Part shown: piece by piece, positions 46,881 through 58,095 of the stretch | How the letters are laid out: every line of letters begins with the position of its first letter | Position numbering within the stretch: the first letter of the stretch is position 1 | Assembly (NCBI RefSeq): GCF_037176765.1 | Contig: NC_090023.1 | Span: 48,377,366 to 48,441,365, forward strand | From: Anolis sagrei | Taxonomy: Eukaryota; Chordata; Lepidosauria; Squamata; Anolidae | DNA: 64,000 nucleotides | Direction of reading: 5' to 3' | The notes under the pieces: generated by a model | Databases searched by the model: none | What the model was told of the DNA's origin: nothing | The model's input: the letters and a program-made list of their open reading frames with translations, nothing else | Program-made: the position numbers and the translations under genes

Positions 46881-47015
46881 CAGTCGTTCTCAACCTGGGG
46901 TCCCCAGATGTTTTTGGCCTTCAACTCCCAGAAATCCTAACAGCTGGTAAACTGGCTGGGATCTCTGGGAGTTGTAGGCCAAAACACCTGGGGACCCACA
47001 GGCTGAGAACCACTG
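46881..47015. mobile_element. hAT MITE with 8-bp target duplication
   Basis: CAGTCGTTCTCAACCTGGGG at left and CAGGCTGAGAACCACTG at right; flanks GTTTAGGG and GTTTAGAG. Third copy of the family in the window. Confidence 0.85.
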
Positions 47016-47805
47016 GTTTAGAGGTAATGACCACCACTCATTAATGCACTTATTATAGCCTCAGGTGACCCATTATTTTCTCTAATGAAAAGGACAGACT
47101 TGAAGTATCTGCCACTGCAGAAGGCGACATCCAATGCTTGGTTGTCAGGAAGGGCAGCAGTGAGGTTCACACCTGAAACCTGTCATGGAAACCAGAAGCA
47201 GAATCTGAGCTGCCTGAAATTAAGAAATAATAATAGAATTAATCTAGCACCCATAAATAGACACAAGATGGCCTTGCAAAACACAAGCTTTTGCTGCCCA
47301 AATTCTGAATCAAGAATTCATTTCGTGGAAAGAGATAGTAACTAGAAAGATGGCAAATTAATGAGGGTATATTAGTTGATGGAAGTCTAAAGTTTTATCC
47401 AACATTTCTATCTGTACTAAAAGCAAGAGATTAGCATCCACAGACTCAGTTGCAGAAACCTTTCAAATACTGTTCCCTCTGCCCCAAATATGAGAGGTGA
47501 AATGAGCTCCAACTTATACTGACCCTCTCACACGATTGTCTTCATATGTTTTATTCAGAAGAGGTCTACTATTGATTTCTTTTTAGACTGAATCAATGTG
47601 ACTTGCCCAAGGTTACCTAGTGCATTTCCATGGCTGACATGAGAGTTGAATCCTTGGTTCCCAAAATCCCAGCTCATCACCCAAACTTTCCAAAAGCAAA
47701 GTTACATTTAACTTCAGTTTGACAGCTTCAGATCATGTGTTTAATCGATCCTAGAAGTGAAAGTTTCAAAACTGTCACCCTGGGAAAGGAGAGAATAATA
47801 ATATC

Positions 47806-47853
47806 ATTGAATCATAGTTAGAAGAGACCGCATGGGCCATCCAGTCCAAGTAG
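47806..47853 (-). mobile_element. CR1 3' end remnant
   Basis: TGAATCATAGTTAGAAGAGACC and GGGCCATCCAGTCCA; 48 bases, reversed, about 100 bases before the V exon of CD200-like copy 2. Confidence 0.65.
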
Positions 47854-47959
47854 AAAATCTCCTAGAAGAGGGAGAACATATGAACCCACCTATACCTTGG
47901 CTTATTTTCTTTACTCTAAGGTGTGTTTTATGTTTTTTTAAATATGTGTGTTACCACAG

Positions 47960-48283
47960 GTGCTGTAATTACACACAACAAAGATGTGGAACTGGGTGGC
48001 AAAGCAACCTTGAGATGTACACCATCAAAACTGTATGAGACTATTCAAGTTACATGGCTGAAACAAATAAATGGAAGCCTTGTAAATATTGCAGTGTATC
48101 ATAATGTAAGCGGTCCAAAAGTTTTTCGGCCAGAAATGCAATTCAATTTCACAGTTTTAGGACTCAATGAAACTGCAATCACCTTTTGGAATGCTAGCAT
48201 CCAAGATAATGGGTGCTACCAATGCATATTTAATACATTTCCTTCGGGACCTGTCACAGGGAAACCCTGTCTTTCTGTTTATG
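47960..48283 (+). CDS. CD200: CD200-like copy 2, V-type Ig exon
   Basis: Acceptor TTACCACAG, donor TAT G|GTAAGT, phases identical to copy 1. The V-set core and the family block GCYQCIFNTF are intact, as is the further cysteine in KPCLSVY. Five sequons (NGS, NVS, NFT, NET, NAS) make it more heavily glycosylated than copy 1. Confidence 0.92.
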
Positions 48284-48862
48284 GTAAGTCTTTCCATTTT
48301 AAAATAACTCTAAAAATGTTGAGAAGAATGCAGCCAAGTTGTTAACTGGGGTTGGCTACAGAGAGTGGATAACCTCCACTGTAGAGACTCCACTGACTGC
48401 CAGTTTGTTTCCGGGCACAATTCATAGTGTTGGTTATGACCTTTAAAGCCATCGGTGGCTCAAGTCCAAGATATTTGGCTAACCACACCTCTTGTACAAA
48501 TGTGCCCAGGCCCTGAGATCTTCAAGAGAGAGGCTTCTCTTGATCCCAACCCCCAACTCAAGCTTGGTTGATGGGAACGAGAGAGATGGCCTTCTCGGTG
48601 GCTGCCCCTTGCCTCTGGAACTCCCTGCCTAGCAGCCGGCTAAAGCCTTTTTATTCAGACAGGCTTTTAAAGAAGAAGGTTTTAAAGATCAAGTCAGCGA
48701 GTGCTGTGGTTTTTAGCTTTGAATAGGTTTTCATTGATTTTAACTGTGAATTTTTAATACCATAGATATTTCATTCTGTTTTAATATTTGTATATTTTAA
48801 ATTGTATTTAAATGCTTTTAATGTAAGCCACTTTGAGTCTCCTTCTGGAGAGAAAAAGCAGC

Positions 48863-48918
<56 letters not shown>

Positions 48919-49975
48919 TTCTATGAATGCAGTACTTCCTGCACATTACCTCCAACTACTTAATGTTCATGAGCTTTTATTGGATATCCTCCTTGTATGG
49001 TTTTAGTTAAGGGTGATCTGTTTCAATTTGTACTAGATAAGAAATTTCAACAAAAAGCATAACTGGTAGTCAAAGAGCTAATGAGATAAAGAGATAATTG
49101 ATTTTTGACATATAGCAATTCCCAGGATTGGATTTTAGGGAATGGGAGTATTAAAAACACTAAATGAAGGAAACAAGCTTACAATTTTAGACAATGAAAT
49201 GTTGTGATTAAGAACATATTTCATAAGACAAATAAATTTAATTTAAAAAACAAAAACCTAAAAAGTAATGTAACAAAATCAAGCACGATTTTAAAAAGAA
49301 TGGTGAGGTTTTTGCTAAAAGGTTTTTTTATTGTTGTTTATGTCACATAGCTCACCTCGACACCTTTATACACTACAAAACTTCTGAAACACATACGAGT
49401 GCCACCTGCTTTGCAACTAGCTTCCCACGTCCTCAGATCTCATGGCACACACCAGGAGGCAAAATGAATGAGACTCAGGTCACAAATCCCAATGGTACAG
49501 TGACTGTCATGAGCGGCATCTTTGTAAATACCTCAAGAAGCCAAGCTGAACAAGAACTGATCTGTAGAGTTAAACACCGAGGAAAAGAAGTCGACCTCAA
49601 ACTGGCACTACCAGGAAGAGGTAAGTTAACAACATACAAATTCCTGGCACTAAAATTTCATAGATATGGTGGTGTAGCAGCTTAAACAGCTAACCTGCTG
49701 AACTTGCTGATCGGAAGGTCGGCTGTCCAAATCTGCGGGACGGTGAGCTCCCATTGTTAGCCATAGCTTCTGCCAACGTAGCAGTTTGAAAACATGCAAA
49801 TGAGTAGGTCAATAGGTATCACTTCAATGGGAAGGTAACAGTGGTTCATGCAGTCATTCCAGCCACATGAACTTGGAGGGGTCTACGGACAATGCCTGCT
49901 CTTTCACTTAGAAATGGAAATGACCACCCCCAAAGTTGGACTTGACTAGACTTAATGTTATTATTCTTATAAAAT

Positions 49976-50007
<32 letters not shown>

Positions 50008-51344
50008 TTATTACACTTGTATACCGCTAATATCTCAGCCTAAGTCGGCGACTCATTGCGGTTTACAACATCTAAAACAACAATATTCAATTTAAAAACA
50101 TAAAAACACATATAAAATACAGAATTATTGGGCCACCAATAACAATCCAAAGCATCTCGTAACTGGAATCACAATCCAAATTCGTCGTCTGTAATTACCA
50201 ATCCTTAATCATCAAAATTCATTTCGTCGGATTATCCGAATGCTTGTTCAAACATCCATGTCTTTAGTTTTTTCCGAAACGCCATCAGAGAGGGGGCTGA
50301 CCTTATCTCTATAGGGAGGGTGTTCCAAAGCCGAGGGGCCACCACAGAAAAGGCTCTATCTCTCGTTTAGTTATTTTTTTGTATTTTTTACATTAGGAAA
50401 AGCAGAGTGGAAATTAGAATTATTATGGAAGTACCACCAAATTAAAGAAATGGATCTGAACAAATACTGATGTGATGTGATGTCATGTGTTGAATCCCAT
50501 ACATTCCATAGAATATTCTTGCTCAAGGAACATAAGTGACTTTAGACTATTCCTTCCTCTGAAATACTTATTAGACAATAAGTGGGGATTTTCTTTAGTT
50601 TGAGGCACAATTATATCCCCTGACACAAAATTGATTAAAAAGTAAGGAAAATTCAGTAAGAAGAGACAAATGCACCAGAGCTAGAGTCAGACATTTTATT
50701 TTATTGTTTATTGCTTCTCAGTCTATGAAGTTCCCCAGTGTGATGTCCAACAAATAAAAGCATATAGAATATTGCAATGATTTTTAAAATGATACTTAGT
50801 CTAAAATTGATTGTTAAATATGATTTTAAAACAAACAATGAAAATAGCAATTTCAAGCAATTTCAAAGGAAATGTCGAATGACCCCATTTTAGCTGCTTT
50901 CTGGGAGCTCAAAAATAACGGAGTGATCCTAATTTCCTTTGGTAAAGAATTCCATAATTAAGATGATGCTACAGAGAAAGCTCTGACTGTTACTTGTGCA
51001 ACCAGTCCTTGGCTAAGGATCTCAAATTTCAGGCAAGCTCAGATGAAAGGAGCTGGTCTTTCAGATATCCAGATAGTCTGATATTTTAGAGATTAGTTTC
51101 CTTTATTGCTCATCTTTTATTATCTAGGAAGATATCATAAAATGCTTATTTTGGCCCGCACTGTGTTCTATTTCTCTAACATGTTATTCTGAAACTGTTT
51201 ATTTTATTTTGTTATTTCATTTATTTATTTTGATGGTATTTTGCTTCTTTGTATTTTATCATGTTGTACTGTAATTTTGGGTTTGGCCTCATGTTAGCTG
51301 CCCCGAGTCCCCTTTGGGGAGGTGGTGGTGGGGTATAAATAAAG

Positions 51345-51389
<45 letters not shown>

Positions 51390-51880
51390 TTTACAACTGT
51401 GTTGCATTAAAAATAATAAACATAGTTACCTTTCTTTAGAATAACACTTTATTCTTCTTAAATTTTGGGCGTACTGATATTCTAAAGCAAACAGATAAAA
51501 GATTAGGCAGGCAGAATTATGTGCAGAATAGAACCTTTGCTTTTAAATGGAAGTTCAATTGCAAACTTTGAGAAACAGTCAGAAGCTAGAGAATGAATTA
51601 GGGGGAAAACTGATGGAAGTTAATACTCTATATGGTAGCCTGCCAAAGCATAATAAATTTTGCAAATCACCATATCTGCATATGTTTGTTTTGTGTATCT
51701 TGTACAGGCTGAAGAGATCTGATATTTTGGTTTGAAATGGTTACTACATAGGTACAGAATTATCTGTTTATATTGCCACCTGAGGCATCATTTTCTTCCC
51801 TCCTTGTAGGTCACAGTCATCAAAATCATGCCGTTCTAATCCTTCTATCGATAATGACTATGGTCCTTCCTATAAATTAG
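47960..51880 (+). CDS. CD200: CD200-like (OX-2) glycoprotein, copy 2; tail-less or GPI-anchor type in the expected frame
   Basis: Exons 47960-48283 (V-type Ig), 49351-49620 (C2-type Ig) and 51810-51910 (stop at 51878-51880) join in the same phase-1 pattern as the upstream copy. The V domain has LRCTP, IQVTWLKQ and DNGCYQCIFNTF; the C2 domain has CFATSFPRPQISW and LICRVKH. Eight N-glycosylation sequons are visible. The last exon reads LPGRGHSHQNH, then about 15 hydrophobic residues (AVLILLSIMTMVLPI), N and TAG. No basic stop-transfer or tail follows, which looks like a GPI-attachment signal. The stop is 30 bases before the next donor, so decay of the transcript would not be expected. No convincing signal-peptide exon was found. 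An in-frame ATG at 47923 opens MFYVFLNMCVTTGAV, but a good acceptor sits between it and the V domain. Symbol used at family level only. Confidence 0.8.
48330..48917 (+). mobile_element. L2-type LINE 3' fragment with (AAT)n tail
   Basis: GAATGCAGCCAAGTTGTTAAC, CTGGAACTCCCTGCCTAGCA, GCCACTTTGAGTCTCCTTCTGG and about 17 AAT units. It fills over half of the V-C2 intron of CD200-like copy 2. Confidence 0.78.
49351..49620 (+). CDS. CD200: CD200-like copy 2, C2-type Ig exon
   Basis: Acceptor TGTCACATAG, donor GGAAGAG|GTAAGT. It encodes CFATSFPRPQISWHTPGG, NPNGTVTVMSG and LICRVKHRGKEV. The NPNGTxxVxS stretch resembles the human CD200 C2 domain more closely than copy 1 does. Confidence 0.9.
49656..49958 (+). 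mobile_element. Sauria-type SINE
   Basis: GTGGTGTAGCAGCTTAAACA, CAGTTTGAAAACATGCAAAT, ATTCCAGCCACATGAACTTGG, GTCTACGGACAATGCC and an end TTGGACTTGACTAGACTTAA, the layout I recall for the Sauria SINE. Confidence 0.72.
49976..50372 (-). repeat. LINE/SINE tail repeat, reverse
   Basis: (ATTT)n start, TACCGCTAATATCTCAGCC, GGGAGGGTGTTCCAAAGCCG. Relatively intact copy of the module. Confidence 0.55.
51120..51390 (+). repeat. LINE 3' tail with (ATT)n
   Basis: GCTGCCCCGAGTCCCCTTTG, GGTATAAATAAAGATTATTA and about 14 ATT units. It lies about 420 bases before the last exon of CD200-like copy 2. Confidence 0.65.
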
Positions 51881-51910
51881 ATATATCAGTTGAGGATACA
51901 AATCACAATG
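51810..51910 (+). CDS. CD200: CD200-like copy 2, last exon candidate (hydrophobic C-terminus)
   Basis: Acceptor CCTCCTTGTAG, donor AATG|GTAAGT. In the phase supplied by the C2 exon it reads GHSHQNH, a hydrophobic segment and TAG at 51878. A second frame is open across the whole exon (SQSSKSCRSNPSIDNDYGPS and onward) and joins in phase to a later exon-like block at 55700. Only one frame is likely to be the main product; phase continuity favours the hydrophobic one. Confidence 0.62.
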
Positions 51911-52135
51911 GTAAGTTATTTAAATAAATAGAGGAATGCTCAAGCAATGTATGGAATTTAAAATAGCTGCACAAAAATGTATGCATGTGAGCAAATAAAG
52001 GGGAGAATCTTGTAAAACAAAACGAACCAGGGCTAGGTGTAGACATGGAGACAGGAAAGAGGAGTAGATATATGGATATGGATGTTATATGTAAAACACT
52101 GCATCAGATATTGAATATAACATACTAAATGATTT

Positions 52136-52138
52136 CAT

Positions 52139-52169
<31 letters not shown>

Positions 52170-52657
52170 CAGTATTTATATTCCCATCTTCTCACCCTGC
52201 AGGGGACTCAGGGTGGATTACAATGCACATATACATGGCAAACATTCAATGCCATTTAGACATACAACATATATAGATAGACATAGAGGCAATTTAACAT
52301 TCCAGCTTTTCTGGCTTCATGAGGGTATGCTTGGTTCTGGCCACAGGGGAGCTGCCGCTTCACTATCCATTTGTGACACCGGGTCCTTTGATGGTGTACT
52401 TCCTCATTCTTCTGTACACTGCTGGAAGGTTTTATGGCATCGTAAATTAGTTAAATTAGCCTCCCTGCATAAAGCGGTACCTAAATTTCCTACTTGACAG
52501 AAGCAACTGTCTTTCAGACTGCATAGGTCAACAGCAAACTAGACTATTAATGGTTGGGAGCTTACTCCAACCCGGACTGCCTTCAAACTCATGATCTCTC
52601 GGTCAGTAGTGATTTAATGCAGCTTGCTGCTAACTAGCTGTGCCACAGCCCGGTCCT
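52136..52657 (-). mobile_element. long tRNA-headed SINE, reverse copy
   Basis: (ATTT)n tail, CTCACCCTGCAGGGGACTCA, TGACAGAAGCAACTGTCTTTC, ending with the reversed head CTAGCTGTGCCACAGCCCGG. Confidence 0.82.
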
Positions 52658-53362
52658 TTGATCTCCTATGATCTCCTCCATCTTTTCAGTGGGACACAGA
52701 AGGCTCTTCGCTTACCCTTGTATTCTACCAAGCCCAAGAAGAACCTTGATGCTGTGATGAACTGCTGAAAAAGAAGGGGAAACAATTCAGAAAATCTGGC
52801 AAACAATTACATTTAAAACCCTGGATGGTTTGAGACCTCGGTACTTGGAAATAACACCTCCCCCTATCTATATATGCATGCCCAAATATAGAAATCTATT
52901 GGAGGGATCCTTATCTGTGTCCCATCAATAGGAGAAACACCTTGTGGTAGGATAAGGGAGAGCAACCTTTCTGTAGTGACACCTTTGTTGTGAAATTCCT
53001 TCTCTCCTGAATGAAAGAACCAATCTTTCCATTTTCTTCCTGATTCTATGCTGCATCTGCTGATGTTATCATAGAGCAGCCATGATGGCCGGAACTCACA
53101 TGGTAACCTGCAGTTGGCTAAGAGAAGGGCAACATCAACACAAGTGCAATCTATCCCCCTTTCCTCATCAGCACAGAGAAAAGGGTATTGTGGCAATGTC
53201 CCATGAAGACAGTGGACTAGTTTGAAATGTACCCAATCCTGCTGCCCATGTTGTCTTGTAGTCATATCCCCAGATTTTCCAATAATGACAATAAACTGGA
53301 TCAAAATGGTTTAACCCAGAATAGTTACTGGAAGTAGCAAAATATTGTGGTGACAAAATATT

Positions 53363-53509
53363 GTGCTACGTTCAGCAAAGGACAAGAGGGATCCTCTCAC
53401 CTCTGCAGGAGTCTACCGTATACCATGCAGCTGTGGACAAGTCTACATAGGGACCACCAAACGCAGCGCCCAAACAAGAATCCAGGAACATGAAAGGCAC
53501 TGCAGACTA
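53363..53509 (+). mobile_element. Penelope-like element fragment with GIY-YIG endonuclease
   Basis: It encodes GVYRIPCSCGQVYIGTTKRS and ARTRIQEH-like sequence, the GIY-YIG nuclease typical of Penelope-like retroelements. Only about 50 residues remain before another element adjoins it. Confidence 0.78.
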
Positions 53510-53909
53510 CTCTTCACATGGGACATTTTAACCCTGTTTTGTCGCTTTTATTAGTGGCAAGGATGGGCCCCGCCATGCACACAATGCATGGCAGGTCCTG
53601 CCCACATTCCTCCAAAAGTGGAGGGGATGCTCCAAAAGGCACTTGCTCCACACTATATGGAGGAAAGTGTGTTTTGGGTAGCTCTGATGGAGCTATCCGA
53701 TCTTTTCCCTGTATGATGGGGGAAAGGGTGGTGGGGCAACGTGTGTTGCTGACTTTTCTCCCATCTGATGGGGATAGGGACAAGGTGCCAGCACAACCTC
53801 TGTCCTGTCTCCACTGAATGATGGGGGAAGGAGGGAGAGTGCACGGGGTGCTTCTCTTCTCCAGCAACTGCTGGTGAAATGGCACTGCTCCAAAGGGCCA
53901 TGTGAAGAG
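53510..53909. mobile_element. MITE of the TTCACATGGGAC family inside the Penelope fragment
   Basis: Ends CTCTTCACATGGGAC and CATGTGAAGAG. Inner phrases match 13200-13944 (ACATTCCTCC, AAGTGGAGGGGA, CATCTGATGGGGA). The open frames on both strands here are not genes. Confidence 0.65.
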
Positions 53910-54674
53910 GTCGTAGATCTTTCTAAGAAACCACATAATTTGATATGTAGGCCACTATGATTGAGAACCAGTGTGATGTAGAATTCGAGCATTGGACTGT
54001 GATCCTGGAAACCAAAGCTGGATTCCTTGCTTGATCACAGAAATCCACTGGGTAACCTTAGCCATATAAAACCCTATGATTGACTCACTTATTTTATATA
54101 TAAAGCTGTTTAAAAATGACAAAAATATGATAAAATGCATTGAAAGCAAACTAAAAGCCCCTATAGTCTTCAGGATTAGATAAAATATCTTTCAATCAAA
54201 TATTTTTTCATTAAAACATGTGGTTTATATTTGAAAGTAAACAATTTTAAACACATACATACACATTTGAAATGTTGCTTTCCATAACAGGGTATAGCTG
54301 GACAATCATCAGAATACAAAGATCTCCTTTAAAAATATTGGGGAGGAATAATATTTTTGACTGTGCATTCCTCAATTTGGGCTAGGCTATCTTCTCAGCA
54401 CTGAGTTTTCTTTTAATCAGTTAGTGGCACAATGTTTTCTGTAGAAGAACATCCTGCTTGAAACCAGGAGGTCATATTAAATTAATGGGTAGGCAGGAGT
54501 GTTTTCCTGTGAATTCTTATCTTGAAGTTAAATACCAGAAGAAAGAATAATAATGCCAGTAATACCAGCTTCCGTTATCAAACAAAGGAAACAGATACTT
54601 AGAAGAATTCCAATTCTCTAATGTTTACTTATGTTTTCAAGGCTTGCTGATCAAAGATTTTAAAAGGTGATGGA

Positions 54675-54805
54675 GAAACAGCCCATCACCTATATATATA
54701 CATATATAGGTATATATATATACAAGACTACAGAAGGATACTTTATATATACAAGACTACAGAAGGATACATATATACAAGACTACAGAAGGATACTTTT
54801 TTCTG
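54675..54805 (+). repeat. local tandem repeat, ACAAGACTACAGAAGGATAC unit
   Basis: Three copies of the unit at 54722, 54750 and 54778, spaced 28 bases apart, next to a TA-rich tract. Confidence 0.85.
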
Positions 54806-55699
54806 AAAAAATAGTATGCTGTGGTGCTGTTCAAATGCAGATTAAACCTTGCCTTGGGTGCATTCTAAACTCCCAGTCTCATTTTCATTTCTTGGAGAAA
54901 CATTAGAGGAATACAAGTCTCATATTAGCCATTGTATGAGTTCATGTTATCTTTGGGCAAACAGAACATCTCCTGTGAAGTGCTTCCAGATAAGGCTACT
55001 ACTGAGCCTCATTTACTGAATTTTGTGGGAAATCTAGAAAGCAAGCTTCATTATCTAGCCTTTTTTCCCACTGCTTCCTCCCTCTTTTTTCTCACCAGAA
55101 AAAAATGTTAAGAGGGAAAAGGGACAGAGTAGCTGCCTGTTGTTACTGATGAAGCCCTCCACTCCAAAGCTTATAAATTGAGAATGTATGAATAACAGCC
55201 TTTCACTCTAACCAACATTGGCCCTGCAGCTATAGTTTAACTGCCATGTTAACATCCTAAGGAATTCTGGGGTTTGTGTTTAGGGAGAGAATTTCCACAT
55301 GATGCAGTCACAAGAGTTACAGTGGAATTATAATGTTGAAATTACCATTATACTGAGTCAAACTACTAATCCATGTTGACCAGTAGTGTGCACTCTACCC
55401 AGTAGTATCTTTCTGGAATTCTACATTGCATTTCTTTCTAGTCCTAACTTGAGATTTCTGTCATTTTCCTATGATCTTCTACCTAAGTACAACTCATTCT
55501 AAACCCTGATAAGCTCCCAAAGTCAGACAATAACAGAAATTCATGAATTTGAGGGCAGAAGCTTTCCTTCCTAAGATAATGTGGAATCTTAATCGTTAGG
55601 ATAAATACTGATTTTCATAAAATTAATTTTCAATGAAAAAAACACATCATTTTAAGACTATTTCAAGTGTGTTTTTAATGGCAATATTCTGAATTGCAG

Positions 55700-55758
55700 A
55701 ATATGAACTCAATGTGGATGAATATGATGGAGAAATTCTGCTTTATGTTAATGATTGA
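55700..55758 (+). other. possible downstream tail exon of CD200-like copy 2
   Basis: After GAATTGCAG the sequence reads, in the phase left by the donor at 51910, EYELNVDEYDGEILLYVND and TGA. Acidic residues surround three tyrosines and the end YVN fits a GRB2-type pYxN motif. The polypyrimidine tract is weak and the block is short, so it may be chance. Confidence 0.3.
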
Positions 55759-56179
55759 TGTCATATTTTTGACAATACTGTTTTCCCCAGATTTCAAGTT
55801 AATTATTTGATCTCCCCATTCTTACCATGTAAACAGAGGCCTGCCTTACATTTCTCAAAATGGGCTCTTATGCTGTATTGTTTTGTGATGCACAGTGCAT
55901 ATTGATTAACAGACATCCAAGGTGTCTAGATAATCATAGATGTAGAAATGTCTTATGGACCTCTTGGAGTTGGGAATTCTGTCCCCCCCCCCCCCACCAA
56001 AAATGTGCCCCCAAAAGAGAGAATGGAAGGAGATATCTAATGTCAAAATCAAGTCAGAATGTTTACACACTGCATTTAATTGGTTTTACTTTTATGTATA
56101 TACAGCTTTAAAAGCCATGTAAGGATTGGTTTATTCTTCAAGTGAGAGACGCTGTTAAAATAATAATATTGCACATGCA

Positions 56180-56412
56180 TGCTTGTTCTTGTCCGCTTTC
56201 CATTCATTTCCGGCTAATAATAACTTTGAAGTGACCCCATTGCAGGATTTCCTTGGCAAGATTTTTTTCAGAGAGGGTTGACTTTCCCTTTCTTTGAGCT
56301 TGTGAGAATGTGATTTGTCCAAAGTCAGTAAGTGAGTTTCCATAGCTGAGTGAGGATTTTAACCTGGTCTCCAGAGTCCTAGTCTCAATGCTCAAACCAC
56401 TATATCATGCCC
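56180..56412 (-). mobile_element. tRNA-headed SINE, reverse, diverged
   Basis: Contains ATGTGATTTGTCCAAAGTCA and TCTCAATGCTCAAACCACTA, the reverse of the 40133 family. Confidence 0.55.
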
Positions 56413-56999
56413 TCCGTCTGCTTAATTTGAATATTTTAAACTACTTGTAAAGTCATTAGAAGTTTCAAATTCATTCATTCTCTGTTTTTGGAGTAGAAAT
56501 CACAATTCAGAAGTTCTGTTGATAAAACTGTCCCCTCCAAACTGACTTTTCGGCTTTCAAAAATAGTTTCCTATGAACAATGGAAGTGGGATCTTTTCCA
56601 GACAGTAGCAGCACCTCCCAGTCAGGATGCATTGTTCTGGGAGAACTCTGACCTTGCACTTCACTTTCAAATTACTGTTATTTATTTTAAAGCTGCTATA
56701 GGAAAGTTATTTCGTTTTAGATAATTTTAGTTATTTTCAAAGTGCAGATCACAAAGCTCCCCAAAAACAGGTTGTGGGGCAAGAAATATATTGTTCAGAC
56801 AATGCCTTTCTCACAAGAAAGAAGCATTCAGCAATATTCAAGTGAGAAGTGGTGACCACAATAAAAAGTTAATATCTTGACAATAATCTGTCAGGGATGT
56901 GCTCAAGCATATGTGAAAAACAGAAGAAAATTGAAAATGTGAAAAATAAGGTTGATATAAAGACAGATTGTGATTTTGTTTATCAAGAGGATTGATTGG

Positions 57000-57958
57000 G
57001 GCTGTAAGACTATCCTTTGACCAGGAAAGAATTATTTATAAGTGAAGATAAAACTAATTTAGAAGCGAAAAGGGGGTCTAGACTGCGAAAACATGGTTCA
57101 ATGTGGTGATGTTCCAGAAGCCAAAAGAACTTATATCATAGATATACAAAAATCTACTGACTTGGCACATGGAAGAGAGAGTAGTAAATGATTCGATGGT
57201 TAGGTGGGCTCAGAACATAGGACAAGAGATAAAAATGGCTCAATCGGAAAAGACATGAAAGAAAAGAATAAAATCCATGGCATGTCAGAATGTAAAAAAA
57301 ATGTCTACAAAATGCATCTACATTGGTATCTCCCTTCAGAGAGACTAGCAAAGATGTACAATTGCACTGACAAACGTTGGGCACATTTTTATCACATGTG
57401 GTGGATGTGCAACAAAGTAAAAAACTACTGGAAATAAAACTACTGGAAAAATGTACCTTTTGAACATGCCTAATGAAGAACTAGAAAGGAAATTTGGAAA
57501 AAAATGTGTTTTATATGACAGTGGCAACTTGAATAGTATATGCTAGATATTGGAAAACCTCAGATGGACCACCCTTAGAAGAATGGGGAAGAAAACATTA
57601 TACATTTGCCAATAATTGACAAAATAACTGTACTCTTGAGAGGAGAGCTGCTGGAGAAGTTTGTTAATGAATGGCAACCAATGATCCAGCATCTCAATGT
57701 AAAATTAAACTAAAAATGTACATAGGGGATCCTATAAGACTGTAGACAAGGAGGTAAGGTAAAGGAAGTAATACTAATTTAGAGCCTATGATGCCTTTAT
57801 ATGTACTATTGTATACTTTTCTATAATATGTTATGATGTTAACTGTTTTTTATACTGTGTTATGGTATGGAATTTCTGCTGTTCTTGTTGTGAAACGCTG
57901 TGAGTCGCCTAAGGGCTGAGAACAGCGGTATACAAATAAAGTAAGTAAATAAATAAAT
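57000..57958 (+). mobile_element. L1-like LINE 3' fragment
   Basis: It encodes HWYLPSERLAKMY and FYHMWWMCNKVKNYW, like the L1-clade C-terminus. The tail reads GTGAGTCGCCTAAGGGCTGA, GCGGTATACAAATAAAGTAA and AAATAAAT. Confidence 0.6.
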
Positions 57959-58022
57959 ATTCAAATAGAAGTCTGTAGAAGATCTTAAAGAAAGATCTTA
58001 AAGAAAAGATACTATCTGAGAA

Positions 58023-58095
58023 ATGGGTTGCTGTAAGTTTTCCGGGCTATTATGACAATGTTCCAGAAGCATTCTCTCCAGACGTTTCTCATCTG
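58023..58095 (+). mobile_element. Penelope-associated fragment
   Basis: GGGTTGCTGTAAGTTTTCCG, GACAATGTTCCAGAAGCATT and CTCTCCAGACGTTTCTC: one arm of the palindrome family. Confidence 0.5.

Noticed and set aside
51784-51880. Reading the hydrophobic end of CD200-like copy 2 as evidence of a dead gene
   Set aside because: Both Ig exons are open with all key residues and splice sites intact, so a changed membrane anchor is more likely than loss.
53518-53936. Frames of 99 and 140 codons on opposite strands
   Set aside because: They lie inside a non-coding MITE also present at 13200.
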